This document shows positions 43,085 through 51,547 of a stretch of 64,000 nucleotides of DNA, piece by piece. Below the pieces are notes generated by a model. The model was not told the origin of the DNA. It saw nothing but the letters and a program-made list of their open reading frames with translations, and ran no database searches. Every line of letters begins with the position of its first letter. Within the stretch, counting starts at the first letter, position 1. The DNA lies in the NCBI GenBank assembly GCA_038229415.1, contig JBBROM010000006.1, positions 1-64,000 on the forward strand, given 5' to 3'. The translations under genes were made by a program, and so were the position numbers. This stretch comes from JANXUR01 sp038229415 (GTDB taxonomy: Bacteria; Acidobacteriota; Terriglobia; Terriglobales; Acidobacteriaceae).

Positions 43085-43936
43085 ATGAGCCAGTCAGCGG
43101 AAGAAATTCGCGAAATTAAAGTTGCGCACAGTCCGGATTCGGACGACGCGTTTATGTTTTACGGTCTGGCCACGAATAAGATTCGTGTGCCCGGACTGCG
43201 CTTTACTCATACCCTGACAGACATTGAGACCCTGAATCGCAAGGCGATGGAGGGCGTGTATGACGTTTCGGCTATATCGTTTCACGCGTATCCGTATGTG
43301 CAGGAAAAGTACGCACTGATGGCCTGCGGAGGCAGCGTGGGCGAGGGCTACGGCCCCATGGTCATTTCGTCGCGCACGTTGACTCCGGAAGAGCTAGCAG
43401 GCGTGAAGGTCGCGGTTCCGGGCACCTTGACCACCGCTTACCTGGCCCTGAAACTATTTTCGCCCGACATCCAAACCGAAGTCGTGCCCTTTGATCAGAT
43501 CATTGATGCGGTGAACGATGGCAAGTTCGAAGCGGGACTGATCATCCACGAAGGCCAGCTCACCTATGCCAAGACCGGTCTGCACAAGGTGCTTGATCTG
43601 GGTAAGTGGTGGCAGCAGCAAACGGGTCTGCCTTTGCCGCTCGGTGGCAATGCCATTAAGCGCGACATGGGGCCGGAGTTGCAGCATACCGTCACCGTCG
43701 CCCTGCGCGACAGCATTCAGTACGCACTCGACCATCGTGAGGAAGCCTTGCAGTACGCCATGCAGTTTGCACGCGATCTCGACCTGCAATCCGCAGACAA
43801 ATTTGTGGGTATGTACGTGAACGAGCGCACTATTGACTACGGCACTGACGGTCGCGAAGCGGTGCGCCTGCTGCTGGAAAAGGGCTACGACGCGGGCGTG
43901 ATTCCGCATCCTGGCCGCGTGGATTGGGTCGAGTAG
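43085..43936 (+). CDS. mqnD: 1,4-dihydroxy-6-naphthoate synthase (futalosine pathway)
   Basis: A 283-residue MqnA/MqnD-family enzyme with a periplasmic-binding-protein fold that makes 1,4-dihydroxy-6-naphthoate from cyclic dehypoxanthinyl futalosine. Visible are HSPDSDDAFMFYGL at the N-terminus, the glycine-rich GSVGEGYGPMV, GTLTTAYLALKL, LIIHEGQLTY and LPLPLGGNAI, all MqnD features that separate it from MqnA. ATG 43085 follows AAGAGGAC at good spacing. It implies menaquinone made through futalosine; the other mqn genes are outside this window. Confidence 0.9.
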   Translation: MSQSAEEIREIKVAHSPDSDDAFMFYGLATNKIRVPGLRFTHTLTDIETLNRKAMEGVYDVSAISFHAYPYVQEKYALMACGGSVGEGYGPMVISSRTLTPEELAGVKVAVPGTLTTAYLALKLFSPDIQTEVVPFDQIIDAVNDGKFEAGLIIHEGQLTYAKTGLHKVLDLGKWWQQQTGLPLPLGGNAIKRDMGPELQHTVTVALRDSIQYALDHREEALQYAMQFARDLDLQSADKFVGMYVNERTIDYGTDGREAVRLLLEKGYDAGVIPHPGRVDWVE

Positions 43937-43963
43937 AAACGCTCATCCGCAATAGCATTTGCG

Positions 43964-43993
43964 ACGCCGCTGCCCCACGCAGCGGCGTTTGCG
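43964..43993 (+). terminator. Hairpin after mqnD, possible terminator
   Basis: A perfect 10-bp stem (43964-43973 with 43979-43988) with loop CCCAC, followed by TTGCG. The T-run is short, so efficiency is uncertain, but it stands 28 bases after the mqnD stop. Confidence 0.6.
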
Positions 43994-44019
43994 TCTAGAC
44001 CATTGAGTTTGCAACCCTT

Positions 44020-44733
44020 ATGCAATTGGCAGGCCCCAGCCCCGATGCGCTCACACTCCTGATCGATGCAGACGACACGCTCTGGGAAAACAATCTTTAC
44101 TTTGAGCGCGCCATCGCCAAGTTCATCTCATTTCTAAATCACCGCGAATACTCGCCCGCCGAAGTGCGCGAGGTGCTTAACGATGTGGAGCGTGAGTGCA
44201 TCGTGACTCACGGCTACGGTTTGCACAGCTTTGCCCATGCACTGGTGGATACTTTCGAGCGGCTGTCGCTTGAGCCCATCACGCCCGCGTTGCACGAAAC
44301 CATTCATTCCTTCGCTCACGAGATCGCGGCACACCCCATCGAACTGATTACTGGCGTGGTGGAGACGCTCCAATACCTGGCTCCGCGCCATCACCTGATT
44401 GTGATGACGAAGGGCCACTTCGCCGAGCAGACCGGCAAGGTGGAGCGTTCCGGCCTGAAAGAATATTTTTCCGCCGTCGAGATTGTTGCCGAAAAAAACG
44501 AGCCGACCTATAGGACAATCATAGAAAAGTACGCCCTGGACGCCGCGCGCAGTTGGATGATCGGCAACAGCCCCAAGTCTGACATCAATCCAGCACTCGC
44601 CGCGGGGTTGAATGCAGCCTTCATTCCCCACGACAACACCTGGGTTCTGGAACATGAGGAAGTGACGCAGCCAGAACCAGTCTCTCGGCTGAAGGTGCTG
44701 GCAGGATTTGCTGAGTTGCGGAAGCACTTCTAG
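44020..44733 (+). CDS. HAD-family hydrolase
   Basis: A 237-residue haloacid-dehalogenase-type phosphatase. Motif I is IDADDTLWEN (nucleophile D16, acid D18), motif II is VMTKGH, the motif III lysine is in VAEKNEPTY, and motif IV is MIGNSPKSDINPAL. An alpha-helical cap (about 25-110) places it in subclass I. The motif I form DADDTLW resembles the YjjG/pyrimidine-nucleotidase-like branch, but I cannot name a substrate. It stands alone and converges on the PLP lyase gene. Confidence 0.88.
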   Translation: MQLAGPSPDALTLLIDADDTLWENNLYFERAIAKFISFLNHREYSPAEVREVLNDVERECIVTHGYGLHSFAHALVDTFERLSLEPITPALHETIHSFAHEIAAHPIELITGVVETLQYLAPRHHLIVMTKGHFAEQTGKVERSGLKEYFSAVEIVAEKNEPTYRTIIEKYALDAARSWMIGNSPKSDINPALAAGLNAAFIPHDNTWVLEHEEVTQPEPVSRLKVLAGFAELRKHF

Positions 44734-44765
44734 AACATTTCGGCCAGCTTAACACAATACCGACC

Positions 44766-45719
44766 TTAGCGACTAAAATCCACGGCTGCGGTATTGCCGC
44801 CGCACACCAGCACGCCCACGCGTTCGCCCGGCTTGGGCACGTAGCGGCGCGAGATCAATCCGGCGAACGCCGCCGCTCCGCCCGGTTCAGAGACCACGCG
44901 CAACCGATCCCACAGCGCCAGTTGTGCTTCGCGAATCGAATCATCGGGCACCAGACAAACCGGGTCAAGATAACGCTGCGCCAGCGGAAACATAAGCTCA
45001 CCCGTAAGATGCGCGCCAAGCGAATCCTTCGCCAGACCACCGCCCGGAGCGTCTACCGGCCTGCCCGCTTTGAGTGCGTAGTCAAGATTAGGTGCCCGTT
45101 CGGGCTCGACGGCAATCACCTTCACGCCGCCTTCATACCACGCAGCGATACCGCCGATCAGCCCGCCGCCGCCCACTGCCACCAGCAGCGTATCGAGATT
45201 AGGCACCTGCTCTTCCATCTCCAGCCCGACGCTTCCCTGCCCCAGCAGTGTTTCCGCTTGATCGTACGGATGAATCTGCATCGCACCGGACTCCTGTACC
45301 CATTGCTGGCACGCGGCCTGTGCCTCGGGATAGGTCTCACCCGGCATCACGATCTCCGCTCCATAGGCTTTAAGGCGCGCAACTTTCACCGGCGGCGCTG
45401 TGCTGGGGACGAATATCTTGGCGTGGACACCAAGTTTGCGCGCCGCAAACGCCACGGCTGCACCATGATTGCCTCCTGACGCTGCAGCCACGCCCGCCGC
45501 TGGAACCTTGCGTGTGAGCAGACTGGTGAATGCGCCGCGAGCCTTGAACGAGCCCGAGTGCTGTACCAACTCCAGCTTGAAGTACAGCTCCACACCGTCA
45601 AGGCCGAAGTCAGATCCATCCACCTGCACTACTGGGGTGCGCCGAATGTGCGGACGAATCACGGGATAGTTGGCGGCGATGCGTTCACGCGAAAAAGCGG
45701 CTTGAGGAGATGTGCTCAT
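44766..45719 (-). CDS. PLP-dependent threonine/serine dehydratase-like lyase
   Basis: A 317-residue fold-type II PLP enzyme. Schiff-base lysine K59 lies in HSGSFKARGA; the substrate loop is ASGGNHG and the phosphate-binding glycine loop is VGGGGLIGG; VLVCGGNTA closes the domain. It is shorter than IlvA and lacks an ACT domain, so it is a catabolic dehydratase, serine racemase or 3-hydroxyaspartate lyase relative. The pairing of HSGSFK (usually PTGSFK) is a small departure. The full-length ACT-bearing paralogue is at 55883-57100. Confidence 0.85.
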   Translation of the reverse strand: MSTSPQAAFSRERIAANYPVIRPHIRRTPVVQVDGSDFGLDGVELYFKLELVQHSGSFKARGAFTSLLTRKVPAAGVAAASGGNHGAAVAFAARKLGVHAKIFVPSTAPPVKVARLKAYGAEIVMPGETYPEAQAACQQWVQESGAMQIHPYDQAETLLGQGSVGLEMEEQVPNLDTLLVAVGGGGLIGGIAAWYEGGVKVIAVEPERAPNLDYALKAGRPVDAPGGGLAKDSLGAHLTGELMFPLAQRYLDPVCLVPDDSIREAQLALWDRLRVVSEPGGAAAFAGLISRRYVPKPGERVGVLVCGGNTAAVDFSR

Positions 45720-45782
45720 GAAAGACAATTTCCCTTGCGTTCTTTTTGCGCGGATGAATTTCAAGTGCTGCCCCGTATGCGG

Positions 45783-46103
45783 CTACGTTGTGGAGTCGTC
45801 CGGCAGTTCGACCTGTACCTCGCCAGCTTCCACCTTCAGCTGGAACACTGCCTGCCGCGAATTGTGCACGCCGACGCCAGTGGTAGGTTCAAACTCCCAA
45901 CCGTGCCACGGGCAAACGATCTTGCCGTGCTCAATCGTGCCCATGCCCAGCGGCCCGCCCCGATGTGGACACACGCCATCCATCGCATGCAGTGCTCCAC
46001 CAACACGCGAGACGCAGAGAGTTTTGCCCGAGCAAATAAACTCGCGCACTTCGCCTTCCGGCGGCATCTCTGCTTCTGTTCCCATGCGACTCCACTGCGC
46101 CAT
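45783..46103 (-). CDS. Rieske [2Fe-2S] ferredoxin-like protein
   Basis: A 106-residue single Rieske domain with cluster ligands C45-x-H47 (CPHRGGPLG) and C64-x-x-H67 (CPWHGWEF). There is no membrane segment or signal peptide, so it is a soluble electron carrier, or the small subunit of a nitrite-reductase-type or ring-hydroxylating system. No reductase or oxygenase is adjacent: the neighbours are a PLP lyase and a methyltransferase on the same strand. It could serve the Rieske oxygenase at 54767-55873, which is speculation. Confidence 0.9.
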   Translation of the reverse strand: MAQWSRMGTEAEMPPEGEVREFICSGKTLCVSRVGGALHAMDGVCPHRGGPLGMGTIEHGKIVCPWHGWEFEPTTGVGVHNSRQAVFQLKVEAGEVQVELPDDSTT

Positions 46104-46152
46104 GCACTACACCGCTTCCTGAACCAACTCAACCCCGTATTAAAACCTACAC

Positions 46153-46863
46153 TTACCTCTTGCCAATCAACAGCAATGCGCCGATGCGCTTAAAATCGCG
46201 CAACTCTTCCGCGTTGCGGAACCACTTGCCACTGTATACCTCTGGCGTCGGTGAACGATCCGGAATGCGTAGCGCGCGAGCGGCGAATCCGTGCTCCCTC
46301 AGCAATGCAACATACTCTGCTTCCGAACGCGTCTGCACTGGCACCTGCAAAGCATTCGCCCAGCGCAGCGAATAGTGATTGTCGCGATACAGATTGATGA
46401 GGATGAAGAACTCTCCGCCCGGCATGAGCACTCGCCGCAATTCATCGAGCGCACGGCCTTGATCCGCGTAGTAGTAGAACGATTCCACCGACAACACTTT
46501 ATCGAAGAATTCATCCTCAGCAGGAATGCTCTCTGCCGATCCCCAGACGAACTGCGCATTCGCAAACTCCGTGGAACCTCCACGCGCCACCTTTACCATC
46601 TCATCAGAAACGTCGAGCCCCACGGCGATACCGCGTCCTTCGGCGTCGCCCGACACGCGCTGCGCCAGCAGGCGCGTGGCCCATCCTGCACCGCAGCCAA
46701 GGTCTAGCACCCGCTCGCCTGGCTGCAAATTCATCTGCGCCAGCGTCTGTTCGGTAATGTCGGAGTGATGGAGCTCCATCTCCTCGCCGCGGCCATCGGT
46801 AGCCCAGCGGTTGAACTCTTGTTGCAAATTTTGGTCAGCAGAGGAAGGCGTGGATTTAGTCAT
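46153..46863 (-). CDS. Class I SAM-dependent methyltransferase
   Basis: A 236-residue methyltransferase with motif I VLDLGCGAGWATRLL (about 52-66), acidic residue in VGLDVS, post-I WGSAESIPAEDEFFDKVLSVE and motif III LRRVLMPGGEFFIL. It most resembles the UbiE/COQ5-type small-molecule group. No substrate can be read from sequence or context. The ATG at 46863 is divergent from the zinc-ribbon gene that starts at 46951. Confidence 0.87.
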   Translation of the reverse strand: MTKSTPSSADQNLQQEFNRWATDGRGEEMELHHSDITEQTLAQMNLQPGERVLDLGCGAGWATRLLAQRVSGDAEGRGIAVGLDVSDEMVKVARGGSTEFANAQFVWGSAESIPAEDEFFDKVLSVESFYYYADQGRALDELRRVLMPGGEFFILINLYRDNHYSLRWANALQVPVQTRSEAEYVALLREHGFAARALRIPDRSPTPEVYSGKWFRNAEELRDFKRIGALLLIGKR

Positions 46864-46950
46864 GAGTGTTCACGAATTTCGCGGTGCAAGCCCTGCGCGC
46901 ATCAAACATTCGCGCGAAGCCACACCTCTATGCTACAGTTCCACCTCAAT

Positions 46951-47124
46951 ATGACTCAAACCCCAGCCTCCGATTCTGCGGCAAATGCGAACTCACCACT
47001 GTTCTATTGCCCGCAGTGCGCCGCGGAAGTCCACGATCCACTCACCTGTGGCGATTGCGCCGCTCTGATCTGCCGCCGCTGCGGCAATCCGCTCGAATCA
47101 GCCGACGATCTTGGGATCGGATAG
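46951..47124 (+). CDS. Small zinc-ribbon protein
   Basis: A 57-residue protein whose C-terminal half has three CxxC-type pairs: CPQC, then CGDC, then CRRC, spaced as in a rubredoxin-like or zinc-ribbon fold, ending ESADDLGIG. The N-terminus is short and polar. It lies 2 bases before the GTG of the amino-acid permease, so it may act as a coupled leader gene. An in-frame ATG at 46930 is a possible earlier start. No function known to me. Confidence 0.65.
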   Translation: MTQTPASDSAANANSPLFYCPQCAAEVHDPLTCGDCAALICRRCGNPLESADDLGIG

Positions 47125-47126
47125 CC

Positions 47127-48539
47127 GTGGCAGCAAATCCTTCAGCATCCGTGCAAGCAGAACGCCCGTCACTGGTACGCGGGCTTTCCTTGATGGATGC
47201 GACGCTGTTCGTGGTCAGCGGCATCATCGGCTCGTCCATCTTTCTCACCGCAAAAGACATCGCTGGCCCACTACCACATCCAGCGCTGTTTCTGGGGGTG
47301 TGGGTACTCGGCGGAGTGATCTCGCTATTCGCCGCGCTAGCCTTCGCCGAGATGGCCTCGATGTACCCGGAAAGCGGTGGTCAGTACGTATTTCTGCGCG
47401 AGGCTTACGGCAAATACATCGCATTTCTTTACGGATGGATGTATCTCGCCGTGAGCGCTGGCGGCAGCATCGCGGCGTTGTGTGTGGCCAGCGGCACCTA
47501 TGTGGGCAAAATTTTCCCCGTGCTGTCGCAAGAGCATCTGCTGTTTACTATGGGTCCTTTGACAGTGAATGCCGCGCAGGCTTTCGCCATCGCCGCTATC
47601 GCGTTGCTCACCATCGTGAATGTGTTTGGCGTCAAGCAGGGTGCGATCATGCAGAACATCGCCACGTGGTTGCGCACCATTGCGATGGCCGCGTTCGTGG
47701 TGCTAGGACTCACCATTGGCCACGGTGCATGGAGCAACTTTCGCGCGGCGTCACCGGGCATCACCTCGCTCAGCATGGGCTACTCGCCCACACAGATGGC
47801 AGGCGCTGTCGGTGTTGCGTTGATTGCCGTCTTCTGGGCCTACGACGGCTGGCTTTATGCCAGCTTCACCGCGGGCGAAACCCAGAATCCGCAGCGCAAC
47901 GTTCCTATCGCGATGGTGCTAGGCCTGTTAATCGTCGGCGTCATCTACATGGCAATGAACTTTGTCTATGTGTATTCGATGCCCACCTCCGCCATCGCCA
48001 AGGTGGATGCTGTCGCGTTTGCGTCGGCAACCTCGCTATTTTCGTCCTCAGCAGCGGTGTGGCTTTCGGCGACGATTGCCATTGCCTGCTTTGGCGCGGC
48101 GGCCAGTTGCGCACTGGGTGGTGGGCGCATTTTCTACGCCATGGCCAAGGATGGAGTCTTCTTTCCGAAGATGGCCGAGGTGCACCCTAAGTACCGCACG
48201 CCAGCCTTCAGCTTGATCGTACAAGGAGTGTGGTCGGCGATTCTAACCCTGAGTGGGCGCTATGACCAGCTCTATACGTACGTGATTTTCATGATGGTGC
48301 TGTTCTACGTGCTGGCGGTGGCGGGTCTATTTATTTTGCGGTGGAAGCGTCCGGATGCACCACGACCCTATCATTGCACGGGTTATCCGTGGCTGCCAGG
48401 AATCTATCTGCTAGTAGCCGCAGCATGGACGCTTAACACCCTTGTGGAACGACCAGCGCAAGCGCTCTGGGGCGTAGGCGTGGTGATGGTGTTCGGTACG
48501 CCAATCTACCTTTACTGCAAGTGGAAGTCGGGGGCATGA
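47127..48539 (+). CDS. APC-family amino-acid permease
   Basis: A 470-residue transporter with about 12 membrane helices. Helix 1 contains the substrate-binding break SGIIGSSIFL, followed by the EMASMYPESGGQYVFLREAYG segment of helix 3 and WAYDGW in helix 6, features of the APC superfamily (LAT/serine-threonine exchanger branch). The GTG start at 47127 directly follows the zinc-ribbon stop; the longer open frame upstream has no homology. Substrate not determinable. Confidence 0.87.
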   Translation: MAANPSASVQAERPSLVRGLSLMDATLFVVSGIIGSSIFLTAKDIAGPLPHPALFLGVWVLGGVISLFAALAFAEMASMYPESGGQYVFLREAYGKYIAFLYGWMYLAVSAGGSIAALCVASGTYVGKIFPVLSQEHLLFTMGPLTVNAAQAFAIAAIALLTIVNVFGVKQGAIMQNIATWLRTIAMAAFVVLGLTIGHGAWSNFRAASPGITSLSMGYSPTQMAGAVGVALIAVFWAYDGWLYASFTAGETQNPQRNVPIAMVLGLLIVGVIYMAMNFVYVYSMPTSAIAKVDAVAFASATSLFSSSAAVWLSATIAIACFGAAASCALGGGRIFYAMAKDGVFFPKMAEVHPKYRTPAFSLIVQGVWSAILTLSGRYDQLYTYVIFMMVLFYVLAVAGLFILRWKRPDAPRPYHCTGYPWLPGIYLLVAAAWTLNTLVERPAQALWGVGVVMVFGTPIYLYCKWKSGA

Positions 48540-48553
48540 AGGAAACGTAACAA

Positions 48554-48714
48554 CAACATCCGACACAGAGGCACTGAGACACAGAGAAAAACAGTTTCTT
48601 GAAAAAGCTCAAAGCTCCATTGTGCATACGGCGAAGAGGTAGAAGAAGAAAAGCTTAAAAAATATAGCGCCTCCGCTTTTTCTCTGTGCCTCTGTGTCTC
48701 TGTGTCAGATGTTG
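48554..48714. repeat. Imperfect 38-bp inverted repeat pair (MITE-like)
   Basis: The left arm (48554-48591) matches the reverse complement of the right arm (48677-48714) at about 34 of 38 positions. Arms are rich in CTCTGTG/CACAGAG words and enclose 85 AT-rich bases with no gene. A shorter relative of the arm lies at about 50098-50130. The structure resembles a non-autonomous inverted-repeat element; no flanking target duplication is obvious. Confidence 0.7.
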
Positions 48715-48722
48715 CTCCTATT

Positions 48723-50018
48723 TCATTTGGCCCCGCCGTTGTACACCACGCCATCCTTCATCACGAACGGCACATTTTCCAGCAGGCTGACATTCTGTAG
48801 CGGGTCGCCGGTCACCGCGATCAAATCCGCGAATGCCCCGACTTTGATCGCGCCCAGATCATTCGATTTGCCCAGCAAATCCGCCGCGTTCACCGTGGCC
48901 GACTGAATCGCCTGCATCGGCGTCATGCCGTACTTCACCATGAATGCAAACTGCTTGCCACTGAGTCCGTAAGGGCATACGCCTGCATCGGTACCGAAGC
49001 TCATCTTCACTCCCGCCTTCAGCGCTTTCGTGAAGTTCTGGCGATGTAACTCACCGAGTGCGCGGTCGTGCTCCAGAAAATCAGCCGGAATCCCGCCCCT
49101 GCGGCCCTCTTCCTGAATGCACTCCTCGTCATAAATATCCATGTCGAGGTAGGTGCCATGCTCTTTTGCCAGTGCTATGCCTTCGTCATCAATCAACGTA
49201 GCGTGCTCCACACTCGCCACACCAGCACGGATAGCGTTCTTGATGCCCTCGGGCGCGTGCGCGTGAGCCTCAACCCGCAGCCCGTAGTTGTGCGCTTCGT
49301 CCACTGCAGCGGTCAACTCTTCAAGCGTGAACTCCTGTGTATACGGACTGCTGCCATGCGTAAGCACCGCGCCCGTCGCCAGCACTTTGATGTGATCGGC
49401 GCCGGAGTGATACAGCAACCGCACCTTTTGCCGGACTTCCCACGGACTATTCGCCTCACCCAGCCGCAAATCAGACGGCAGTTGAATATCAGGCGCAAGG
49501 CCCGTCATCGCGCCTGCTCCGCCGGTCACGGTGATGTACGCACCTGCCACGAACATGCGCGGGCCGATGATGTCGCCGCGATTAATGGCGTCGCGCAGAG
49601 CCACATCGTTCAGCGCGCGGTAAACACCAACATCGCGCACCGTAGTAAAGCCCGATTCCAACACAACCTTGGCGTTGCGCACCGACTCCAAAGCCGATTG
49701 TGCCGCCGACTTCCGCACCTGATTCAGCGGCTCAGTCGTCCATGCCCCGTCAGCGATGTGGGTGTGGCAGTCAATCAGGCCGGGCAGCACCGTCATGCCG
49801 GAAAGGTCGTGAACCTCGGCAGCCGCTGGAATCGCCAACCCTGTGCCAACCGCAGTAATGCGGCCCGTCTTTGCATCAATCAGGACTGTTTGATTTTCCA
49901 GAGTGCGCCCGTGCTCTGGATCTATCAGGCGTCCTGCCTTGACGGCAATAGTCTGCGCGAACGCTGCCGTGTAAAGGAAAAGAAGGCCGCAGACGATGTG
50001 AATTTTCTTGTTTCTCAT
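48723..50018 (-). CDS. Secreted amidohydrolase
   Basis: A 431-residue metal-dependent amidohydrolase with a signal peptide (about 1-21, ending AFA). Metal ligands H85 and H87 lie in DCHTH; the other expected features are the lysine region DHIKVLATG, HAHAPEGI, EHAT and the GTDAG aspartate. The type matches imidazolonepropionase-like/Xaa-Pro dipeptidase-like enzymes often found exported in soil bacteria. Substrate could be an N-acyl amino acid or a cyclic amide. ATG 50018 has GAGGA at good spacing and starts right at the signal peptide; the longer frame adds seven residues. Confidence 0.87.
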   Translation of the reverse strand: MRNKKIHIVCGLLFLYTAAFAQTIAVKAGRLIDPEHGRTLENQTVLIDAKTGRITAVGTGLAIPAAAEVHDLSGMTVLPGLIDCHTHIADGAWTTEPLNQVRKSAAQSALESVRNAKVVLESGFTTVRDVGVYRALNDVALRDAINRGDIIGPRMFVAGAYITVTGGAGAMTGLAPDIQLPSDLRLGEANSPWEVRQKVRLLYHSGADHIKVLATGAVLTHGSSPYTQEFTLEELTAAVDEAHNYGLRVEAHAHAPEGIKNAIRAGVASVEHATLIDDEGIALAKEHGTYLDMDIYDEECIQEEGRRGGIPADFLEHDRALGELHRQNFTKALKAGVKMSFGTDAGVCPYGLSGKQFAFMVKYGMTPMQAIQSATVNAADLLGKSNDLGAIKVGAFADLIAVTGDPLQNVSLLENVPFVMKDGVVYNGGAK

Positions 50019-50078
50019 GGGTTCCTCGTAAGACATCATTCAGAATCGGCGCTCTGCCCGCAAATATATGCAGCGAAA

Positions 50079-50109
50079 AGGCACGGCGAAATAGTTTTTC
50101 TCCGTGCCT
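50079..50109 (-). terminator. Possible terminator after the GcvT-like gene
   Basis: On the minus strand AGGCACGG and CCGTGCCT (50102-50109 with 50079-50086) pair over a 15-base loop and are followed by TTTTCGC. It lies 25 bases after the GcvT-like stop and overlaps a copy of the CTCTGTG-type repeat. Confidence 0.5.
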
Positions 50110-50133
50110 CTGTGTCTTCCGTGGTGGATTTTC

Positions 50134-51342
50134 CTATACCGGAGTCGCCGTCTTGCGCGCGGGGTTGAAGAACGGCAGGTTCACCACCGTCACAGCCACC
50201 GTCTTGCGTGCCGATTCTACCGTCATCTCCATGCTCAGCCGTTGCCCGGCGACGGCGTACTCGGTGCGTACACTCCCCAGCGCGATCATCTTCTTGAGCA
50301 GCGGGGACCACGTTTGGGAAGTCGCCTTGCCTACTTGCGCACGCCCCATGTAAACCGGAATGTGGGTGCGCGAGGTGGTAGACGGCGTCTGCGGCGCGAG
50401 GCCAACGTCGTCGAATATCTTTTCAACTTCATCCCACTCCACTTCAAGCCCCACCAACTGCCGCGATGCTCCGATGCGCGCTTCCTTCACCAACGCCGCT
50501 TTACCTACGAAATTTTCTTTGTCGAGGTGCACCATCTTGCCGAATCCCAGCTCGTAGGGTGAATATTTCTGCGACTCGATCAGAGCCTTCTTGCTGCTCA
50601 CGTAATCTACATCCGCTAGCAGCAGCCCCGCTTCCACGCGTGCCACATCCAGCGCCAACATTCCGGCGGCGTGCAGGTCATACTTCCTTCCTGCGGCCAT
50701 CAACGCATCCCACACTCGCAACGCATCTGCCGGATCGTTGTGTAGAGGAATCCAAATTTCGTAGCCCAAGTCTCCGGTGTAGCCGGTGCGCGAAATGTCC
50801 ACGGAGACACCAGCAATGGTGCCGTGCGTCACACGGAAATAGCGTAGATTCGCGATGTCTGCATCTGTCACATCCTTTAGCAATTTGGCTGAGGTCGGCC
50901 CTTGCAGCGCCAAGGCTCCTACCTCTTCTGAAATGTCTTCGACGCGGACGTCCATGCCCAGCGCATTTTGCCGGAACCAGCGCAGGCTGGGGTCTGCCGC
51001 AGTCCAGCGGTAGACGTTCTCCTCCAGGCGCGTCACGGTGCCGTCGTCAACCACCTTGCCCTGCTCATCGCACCAGCAGCAATAGATGACTTGGCCGACC
51101 TTGACCTTGCTGATGTCGCGGGTGATGACGCGATTTACCAGACGTGTCGCATCCTTGCCCGTCACCATATATTTGTAGAGCGGCGAGATGTCAATCAGCG
51201 CCGCGGCGTTGCGAATGGCGTTGTACTCGTGCTCGTGATGCGTTTCATAAACGCTGACGGTGTAGTATCCTGACCACTCGCGGTAGTTCAGACTGTGACA
51301 CAGGGCCAAGGTACGATCGTGAAAAGCAGTTCCTACAGGCAC
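50134..51342 (-). CDS. GcvT-like aminomethyltransferase-family protein
   Basis: A 402-residue folate-binding protein of the GcvT/dimethylglycine-oxidase/DmdA group. Features are an N-terminal beta domain (ALIDISPLYKYMVTGKDATRLVNRVITRD), the central folate domain with GALALQGPTSAKLL, SRTGYTGDLGYEIW and ALDVARVEAGLLL (the conserved acidic folate contact), and the C-terminal barrel (FVGKAAL, GKATSQTWSPLL). It moves a one-carbon unit from a methylated substrate to tetrahydrofolate. No gcvH or gcvP is nearby, so a glycine-cleavage role is unlikely. It is divergent from the FAD/Rieske genes across 205 bases. Confidence 0.87.
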   Translation of the reverse strand: MPVGTAFHDRTLALCHSLNYREWSGYYTVSVYETHHEHEYNAIRNAAALIDISPLYKYMVTGKDATRLVNRVITRDISKVKVGQVIYCCWCDEQGKVVDDGTVTRLEENVYRWTAADPSLRWFRQNALGMDVRVEDISEEVGALALQGPTSAKLLKDVTDADIANLRYFRVTHGTIAGVSVDISRTGYTGDLGYEIWIPLHNDPADALRVWDALMAAGRKYDLHAAGMLALDVARVEAGLLLADVDYVSSKKALIESQKYSPYELGFGKMVHLDKENFVGKAALVKEARIGASRQLVGLEVEWDEVEKIFDDVGLAPQTPSTTSRTHIPVYMGRAQVGKATSQTWSPLLKKMIALGSVRTEYAVAGQRLSMEMTVESARKTVAVTVVNLPFFNPARKTATPV

Positions 51343-51547
51343 ATGAGCTCCTTGCGCGTCGCGATTCTCGCCGCCGGATTATAGCGGTCTACTCCGCTGC
51401 CTCGCAACGCACCCCGCCGCACAGCGCTGATTTGCGGCAGGAGTTTAGAATTTCGCTTTACCTTTCCAGTCATACCAGAAATGAGTGTTTCTCGCGAGTC
51501 GCAGCGAAGCAGGCGCGCCGGAAACCATTACAGGAGGGCCGCACCGT
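51343..51547. promoter_or_regulatory. Divergent promoter region of the GcvT-like and FAD/Rieske genes
   Basis: This 205-base gap must hold promoters for both directions. I see no consensus -35/-10 pair in either. AGGAGG at 51532-51537 serves the FAD oxidoreductase start, with 10-base spacing. A shared regulator binding here would co-regulate both arms, which is inference. Confidence 0.35.

Noticed and set aside
49068..50168. A 366-codon open frame on the plus strand
   Set aside because: Antisense to the amidohydrolase with its HxH motif and signal peptide; shadow of that gene.
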